Notes under the pieces: generated by a model | What the model was told of the DNA's origin: nothing | The model's input: the letters and a program-made list of their open reading frames with translations, nothing else | Databases searched by the model: none | Origin: GCA-2687025 sp964473525 | GTDB lineage: Bacteria > Poribacteria > WGA-4E > GCA-2687025 | NCBI GenBank assembly: GCA_964473525.1 | Contig: CAYYPK010000085.1 | Span: 1 to 11,942 of the forward strand | Reading direction: 5' to 3' | DNA length: 11,942 bases | Program-made: the position numbers and the translations under genes | Part shown: piece after piece, positions 8,439 to 11,942 of the stretch | Position numbering within the stretch: the stretch's first letter is position 1 | How the letters are laid out: each line of letters opens with the position of its first letter

Positions 8439-8941
8439 CCCGCGTCGCCGGAGTTGCTCACGTCGTCCAGCGGCGCGAACAGCGGGCCCGGCGCGCCCCG
8501 GGGGCATGTCGGCGGACCTAGGTCTCTGCCGCATGGTCCCGTCCGCGTCGCAGGCCCCACGTCCCCTGCCCCGCCGAGCTATGCGGGCGTCTCAGCCCAG
8601 GCGCTCCCCTGCACCGTCTTGCCCGACCAGACGTAGCTTCCTCGCATCGTGCGGTCCCACAGGCTCTACGCCACACGCGCTACGCTGTTGGACGCTCTAC
8701 TGTCGACGTTGAGTCTGCGCAGGTCGCGCGCCAGCCGCTCGCGCCGGTGCTCAATCTGCCCGCTGTCCTGGGGGTCCACGGCGCTACCCTCCTGTGCGTC
8801 GACGCTGCATCGGTGCACGATGGATGCGGTGACCTGCCCCACCAGATTTCCAAATCTGAAATGGGCATCGGGAGTCCTACCTACCCAAGCCACAGCGCGC
8901 GGCTTGCCCGCGCCGGGATCCCGCCCACGGTGCCCCCGGGC
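8439..8941. other. Intergenic region between convergent genes, no convincing gene
   Basis: About 500 bp lie between the stops of the plus-strand protease and the minus-strand repeat protein. A GC-rich stem (CCCGG at 8487-8491 with CCGGG at 8498-8502) follows the protease stop by about 50 bp but lacks a T tract, so it is at best a weak terminator. An AT-rich perfect palindrome lies at 8843-8858. An open frame on the minus strand (8893-8666, 75 codons from a GTG) has no ribosome binding site and no recognisable product. It runs in the same frame as the repeat protein just past that gene's TGA, which may be chance at this base composition. Confidence 0.5.
8843..8858. repeat. AT-rich perfect inverted repeat
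   Basis: CAGATTT (8843-8849) and AAATCTG (8852-8858) are exact reverse complements around a central CC. Flanking CCCA (8838-8841) and TGGG (8862-8865) extend the pairing with small bulges. It stands out against the GC-rich surroundings. It lies about 85-100 nt beyond the stop of the minus-strand operon and about 400 nt beyond the protease stop. No T tract follows on either strand, so a classical intrinsic terminator is unlikely. A protein binding site or a 3'-end stabilising hairpin is possible. Confidence 0.45.
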
Positions 8942-9946
8942 TCATTCGGGCGGCATCCTCGACGTCATCCGGCCAGTGCTGTCTCGCGTGCTCGCGGCCC
9001 CGCTGCCGTCTGGCAATACCGCGCCGCCGAACCGTGGCATCCCGTTCTCCCCAAAGACCGCCACCGATCCACCGTACGGGCCAACTCCCAGGGCGGCCCG
9101 CAGACGGATGCGGAAGGTTTCGCGGTCGGATGCATCGAACACCTCTACCGTACCGCCGTCGTCGTTCGCGCTCATCACGGACTGCCGCGCGCCGGTTGCG
9201 TCGGCGACGGTCACGCCCCCGTGGCCAGTCTCCAGCATTCCTAGCGCAGCGCGGCCGATGCCCAAGTCACGGTCGAAGGCGGTGACCGTGCCGCCCTGTG
9301 GGCGGGAGCTCAGCTCCACCAACTTCCGCCGACCGCTACCGAACGTCGTGACCACCCCGCCCGACGGACCCAAACCGATGTCGACCGCCCGTTCAGCAGC
9401 TGTCATGGAGTCGCTGCAACTCAGGCTGGGCCCGGCCTCACCGACCGTCAGGAACATATTGGCCTGCGCGTCCTGACCTAGCAGAATCAGCGCGGCCGCG
9501 TCCGCGGTTGCTCCGATAGATACCAGGTGAGGAATGCGGGGCGTTGCGTCGTCGGCCCGGTCGTTAGGGGAGGTAATCACGATGCTACGCTGGTCGAGCG
9601 CGGCGTCGAGTATGATGCCCGTATGGTCGTTGGGGCCGGTGAGCACGATGGTCCCGTCTCCTACCCCCACTCGCGTCTGCCCCGCCTCGTCGATGATCTG
9701 CATGGTTGCGGGCGTTTCCCCACCAGGGGTGTCGACGACGCCGACTCCGAGCTTCGCCCTCGTCCGCCCCATATCGTCCACGACGGTGAGGCTGCGCACC
9801 GTCAGTTCGTCTAGCTCCAGTTTTCGAGGGTCATCGGCTGCGCGCGCGTCCGTGAGCAGGTGACCCGCCAAAACCCCGATCGCGACCAGCGCGCCGCCAA
9901 GGGCCATGTCCGCAAGCCTGCGCCGCCGCATCACCGTCTCGCCCAT
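8942..9946 (-). CDS. Signal-anchored or exported beta-rich repeat protein of unknown function
   Basis: I chose the ATG at 9946 (334 residues) because it follows the upstream gene's stop by 16 nt, has GAGGA 9 nt upstream, and starts a clear signal or anchor sequence: RRRR at 7-10, a hydrophobic stretch at about 14-32, and a cleavage-like ARA-AD at 34-38. The open frame extends 42 codons further upstream, but that part lies inside the neighbouring gene and looks like its shadow. The mature part starts with ELDELTVRSLTVVDDMGRTRAKLG, a type of unit (label, then D-x-x-G-x-x-R-x-x-L) that I know from exported proteins of unknown function in several environmental phyla. A related unit follows at about 83-95 (MQIIDEAGQTRVG). 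From residue 196 there are five GG-x-V-x-x-F-like units at 196, 218, 243, 264 and 292, spaced 21-28 residues apart, which suggests a beta solenoid or stacked beta hairpins. No catalytic motif is seen. A surface or adhesive role would be a guess. Confidence 0.82.
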   Translation of the reverse strand: MGETVMRRRRLADMALGGALVAIGVLAGHLLTDARAADDPRKLELDELTVRSLTVVDDMGRTRAKLGVGVVDTPGGETPATMQIIDEAGQTRVGVGDGTIVLTGPNDHTGIILDAALDQRSIVITSPNDRADDATPRIPHLVSIGATADAAALILLGQDAQANMFLTVGEAGPSLSCSDSMTAAERAVDIGLGPSGGVVTTFGSGRRKLVELSSRPQGGTVTAFDRDLGIGRAALGMLETGHGGVTVADATGARQSVMSANDDGGTVEVFDASDRETFRIRLRAALGVGPYGGSVAVFGENGMPRFGGAVLPDGSGAASTRDSTGRMTSRMPPE

Positions 9947-9962
9947 GCTCCGTCGTCCTCCG

Positions 9963-10823
9963 CTATTCAGGCCGCTCCCGACGCAGTATCCACACGAACC
10001 CAGTCGCCGCGGACAGGCCCACGACCTGCATCGCCCACCTCGCCATGTCTGGCCGCTGCCATCGCGCGTCACCGGTCTTCCCCTGCTTCCATATCCAGCC
10101 GTAGCCGAGCCCCGCCTTCGCGCCGCTCGGCCCAGTCACTTGCATAGGGCCGTACGCCGTCATCAGGAGAACGACAGCGAGGTAAGCCAATACCAGACCT
10201 CGACGTGTCACCTTGGACGCGAGGGCCTGAAGCCGGTCACGAGACACGCCTGATGTGACTCCCGCCAAGGGCCCGGAGTTCAAGAATCGACCCACCGTAT
10301 CCATTGGTGCCCGTTCCCGCGCGACGGATTGCTCGGAGCCTTCCTCGTGGCCCGTGTCGCGCTCCTCGCAGTCCACCGCGGCCACGCCTTCCGGCATGAA
10401 CAGCCGGGACTGCCGGATGGCGTGGGAGGCTGCCACCACGCTCGCGAGCGCGGCAGCGACTGGCTGCGCCCACTCCCAGGCACGTGCTCGCATGAACGGG
10501 AAGCCGACGACCGCGAGCGCTACGCCGATTAGCACGTAGTTGTAGACGACGAAGCCCAACGGGACGTAGAGAACCCGCCAGAGGGGACTCCAGCCGCCCC
10601 GATGGGTCGCCATGCAGACGACTCCGAGTACCAGCAGACACAGCGTCGCGCAGCCCGCAGCAGCCATCGGACTCGAAGTTATGCCTGCAGTGGCAGAGAC
10701 CGCGACTGCAACGAAGAGGGCGTAAGCGGTTGTCCACGCTGCGGTTGGCCGCCGGCGGAACACATCGCGGATGGCTAGGTCCTCGTCCCACCTGATTAGG
10801 TCATCTCGTCGGTCTTCCTGCAT
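9963..10823 (-). CDS. Six-helix integral membrane protein of unknown function
   Basis: The 286-residue protein starts with a charged cytoplasmic-type N terminus (MQEDRRDDLIRWDEDL). Hydrophobic segments follow at about 29-48, 54-72, 84-108, 117-135, 208-226 and 260-280. Between segments four and five lies a charged loop of about 70 residues rich in Glu and Arg. Between five and six is a roughly 30-residue loop holding GLGYGWIWKQGK. A C-terminal hairpin with a GYGWIW-like loop is something I recall from other uncharacterised bacterial membrane proteins, but I cannot name the family. The start is supported by AGGGGA 10 nt upstream and by lying 2 nt after the stop of the gene before it (TAGAGATG). 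The last four residues are charged (RPE preceded by RR), so the C terminus is probably cytoplasmic. No transporter, kinase or protease motif was found. Tight spacing on both sides suggests co-expression with the zinc-ribbon and repeat proteins. Confidence 0.85.
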   Translation of the reverse strand: MQEDRRDDLIRWDEDLAIRDVFRRRPTAAWTTAYALFVAVAVSATAGITSSPMAAAGCATLCLLVLGVVCMATHRGGWSPLWRVLYVPLGFVVYNYVLIGVALAVVGFPFMRARAWEWAQPVAAALASVVAASHAIRQSRLFMPEGVAAVDCEERDTGHEEGSEQSVARERAPMDTVGRFLNSGPLAGVTSGVSRDRLQALASKVTRRGLVLAYLAVVLLMTAYGPMQVTGPSGAKAGLGYGWIWKQGKTGDARWQRPDMARWAMQVVGLSAATGFVWILRRERPE

Positions 10824-10825
10824 CT

Positions 10826-11866
10826 CTATAGCGTCCCCTGGCGACTACTTGTCGCGGCAGTCAGCAGCTGAAGCGCCAGATCGACGCTACGCAAGGCCAC
10901 TCGCGTGTCCGGGCTGTCCATCAGTTCCATCGCCGCCCGCATCGCGTGGCGGCGCAACCCCTCTCCTTCGGCCTCTACCAATGTGCCGTCTTCTGCCATC
11001 CGGCCAGTGGCGTTCGCGCCATCCGGGGCGTCCGAAGACCTTCCGTTGGTCGGGACGCCCAGAGGCGTGTCCCTAAGGCTCTCGGCGTCCACCACGCGTA
11101 CCAGACGATTTACGTAGGGTCGGACAGGTTCGTGCCGAACTACGACGGTCAGCTCGGGCAGCGGCGGGAGTGTCGGCAGCGGCGCGGCTGTACGTGACGC
11201 CAGACTCTCCAGCTCGCGCACCGTCAGCAGGGCCGCGCGTACGCGCTGGGCCTCCATCTGCCTCGCGTGGCTTGTTGTCCCCTGTGGCGGCGCTCCGGGC
11301 TCGTCCCGTGTCGCCGCCTGGGACGCTCGGTGGTTCTCCGACCCCCACCAGACCGCGTCCCTCACAAGTCGCCGTGCGAGGCTGAGCCTGCGCGCGTCCC
11401 GTCCTCCCCACACCTGGGTCTCGTAGAGCAGGCCCCAGCACTGCCGACACCGCCACGACCATGGCGTGCCAGCGCTCGGACGTCGCAGGTGCGCGCGTCG
11501 TCGTCCACAGCCACAGACGAACCACAGCCGCGAGCCGCCGAAGTGGCAAGGTGTCGTTGCGACCGGAAGACGCTGCGGCCCGCCTGGTGCTTCGGCGAGA
11601 ACCTCCAGCGCAGCGGAGCCGTCCGGGAGCATAGGGACCCCGGCCTCGTCGCGCCCTAGCCCGTCCACTACGCCGGGTGGCAAGCCAGCACGCTGCCTAT
11701 CGGCTCGGCCGTCGCGCCGGTACCTGGCCGCGATGAGGTCGGCTGCGCGCAGCGCCGCGTAGTCTTCGACGATGTGCTTGATGTGCCCGTCCCCTATTGA
11801 TTTCGGGCATCGCATGCTGCAGCGCCGACCCGGCCCTGGACAGTCGCGCGGCCTATCCCGCGTCAC
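10826..11866 (-). CDS. Hypothetical protein with a zinc-ribbon-like module
   Basis: The 346-residue protein has a Cys-rich central module: C107 (TPCHFGG), C118 and C120 (FVCGCGRRRAHL), and C140 and C143 (WRCRQCWGLLYETQ). This layout, PCHFGG then CxxCGRR then CxxCxGLxYxSQ, recalls a family of uncharacterised bacterial proteins that I think of as zinc-ribbon proteins. Here the first pair is C-x-C where C-x2-C is usual. The N-terminal 100 residues contain YAALRAADLIAARYRRDG, possibly the matching N domain of that family. The C-terminal 190 residues are Arg-, Ala- and Pro-rich with no motif I recognise, ending in a likely helix (RRHAMRAAMELMDS). The GTG at 11866 is supported by a GTGA overlap with the preceding frame and GGGGA 4 nt upstream. 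The ATG at 11815 is a weaker choice. A nucleic-acid or regulatory role is a family-type guess only. It precedes the membrane protein by 2 nt. Confidence 0.72.
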   Translation of the reverse strand: MTRDRPRDCPGPGRRCSMRCPKSIGDGHIKHIVEDYAALRAADLIAARYRRDGRADRQRAGLPPGVVDGLGRDEAGVPMLPDGSAALEVLAEAPGGPQRLPVATTPCHFGGSRLWFVCGCGRRRAHLRRPSAGTPWSWRCRQCWGLLYETQVWGGRDARRLSLARRLVRDAVWWGSENHRASQAATRDEPGAPPQGTTSHARQMEAQRVRAALLTVRELESLASRTAAPLPTLPPLPELTVVVRHEPVRPYVNRLVRVVDAESLRDTPLGVPTNGRSSDAPDGANATGRMAEDGTLVEAEGEGLRRHAMRAAMELMDSPDTRVALRSVDLALQLLTAATSSRQGTL

Positions 11867-11942
11867 GACGTCCCCACGCCCATGAGCGCGTTGCCCACAT
11901 TGAGAATGGCGATGAGTATGTCGCCGGTGAACGTGTACCCGA
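11863..11942 (-). CDS. C-terminal end of an unknown gene running off the right edge
   Basis: On the minus strand the frame is open from the window edge to a TGA at 11865-11863 that overlaps the next gene's GTG as GTGA. The 25 visible residues begin GYTFTGDILIAILNVG and end ALMGVGTS. They are mildly hydrophobic, with no recognisable motif. The overlap, of the kind seen in real operons, is the main support, and the fragment is too short to assign a function. Confidence 0.5.
   Translation of the reverse strand, partial: GYTFTGDILIAILNVGNALMGVGTS

Noticed and set aside
8487..8502. A GC hairpin after the protease as an intrinsic terminator
   Set aside because: The stem is only 5 bp and no T tract follows.
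8666..8893. A possible 75-codon minus-strand gene after the repeat protein
   Set aside because: It has a GTG start without a Shine-Dalgarno sequence and no homologue I recognise. A frame this short is expected by chance at this GC content.
8649..9476. A 275-codon plus-strand frame partly opposite the repeat protein
   Set aside because: More than half is antisense to a gene with a clear signal peptide, repeats and ribosome binding site. The product is rich in Ser, Pro and Arg without motifs.

Overview
The window is GC-rich (about two thirds G+C by eye) and carries bacterial genes packed in same-strand runs with 1-16 nt gaps or 4-nt start/stop overlaps. I cannot name the organism from sequence alone. 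The base composition, the run of Ns at 6585-6595 and the kind of repeat protein on the right suggest a draft genome or metagenome assembly of a high-GC environmental bacterium. No tRNA, rRNA, CRISPR array, transposase, integrase or phage structural gene was recognised.

Left part (1-7036): a complete type I restriction-modification operon on the minus strand, transcribed from right to left in the order hsdR (7036-4321), hsdS (4324-2798), hsdM (2796-1330). hsdR and hsdS overlap by ATGA, and hsdS and hsdM are 1 nt apart. All key motifs of the three subunits are visible: the PD-(D/E)XK nuclease and SF2 motor of HsdR, two target-recognition domains in HsdS, and the DPACGTGG and NPPF motifs of HsdM. 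The only break is an 11-N assembly gap in hsdR, which shifts the frame and hides the helicase Q motif. Facing the operon from the left edge is a gene (2-1069, plus strand, open at its 5' end) whose protein has a PD-(D/E)XK-like core. It may be a second nuclease in a small defence cluster.

Middle (7037-8941): a 343-bp divergent intergenic region holds a good minus-strand promoter for hsdR (TTGACA-N17-TAACGT) and, facing the other way, an extended -10 next to a 16-bp palindrome. A secreted trypsin-like serine protease without a PDZ domain (7380-8438, plus) follows. After it come about 500 bp without a convincing gene, holding an AT-rich perfect palindrome.

Right part (8942-11942): a compact minus-strand run of four genes of unknown function. 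In transcription order these are the last codons of a gene running off the right edge, a zinc-ribbon protein (GTGA overlap), a six-helix membrane protein (2-nt gap) and a signal-anchored protein with repeated GG-x-V-x-V-F units (16-nt gap). Their spacing suggests one transcript. Nothing seen ties them to the restriction system.

The R-M operon would methylate host DNA at a bipartite site set by HsdS and translocate and cleave unmodified DNA through HsdR. The strongest candidates for something little described are the left-edge nuclease-like protein, the R-S-M gene order and the right-hand cluster of unknown genes.
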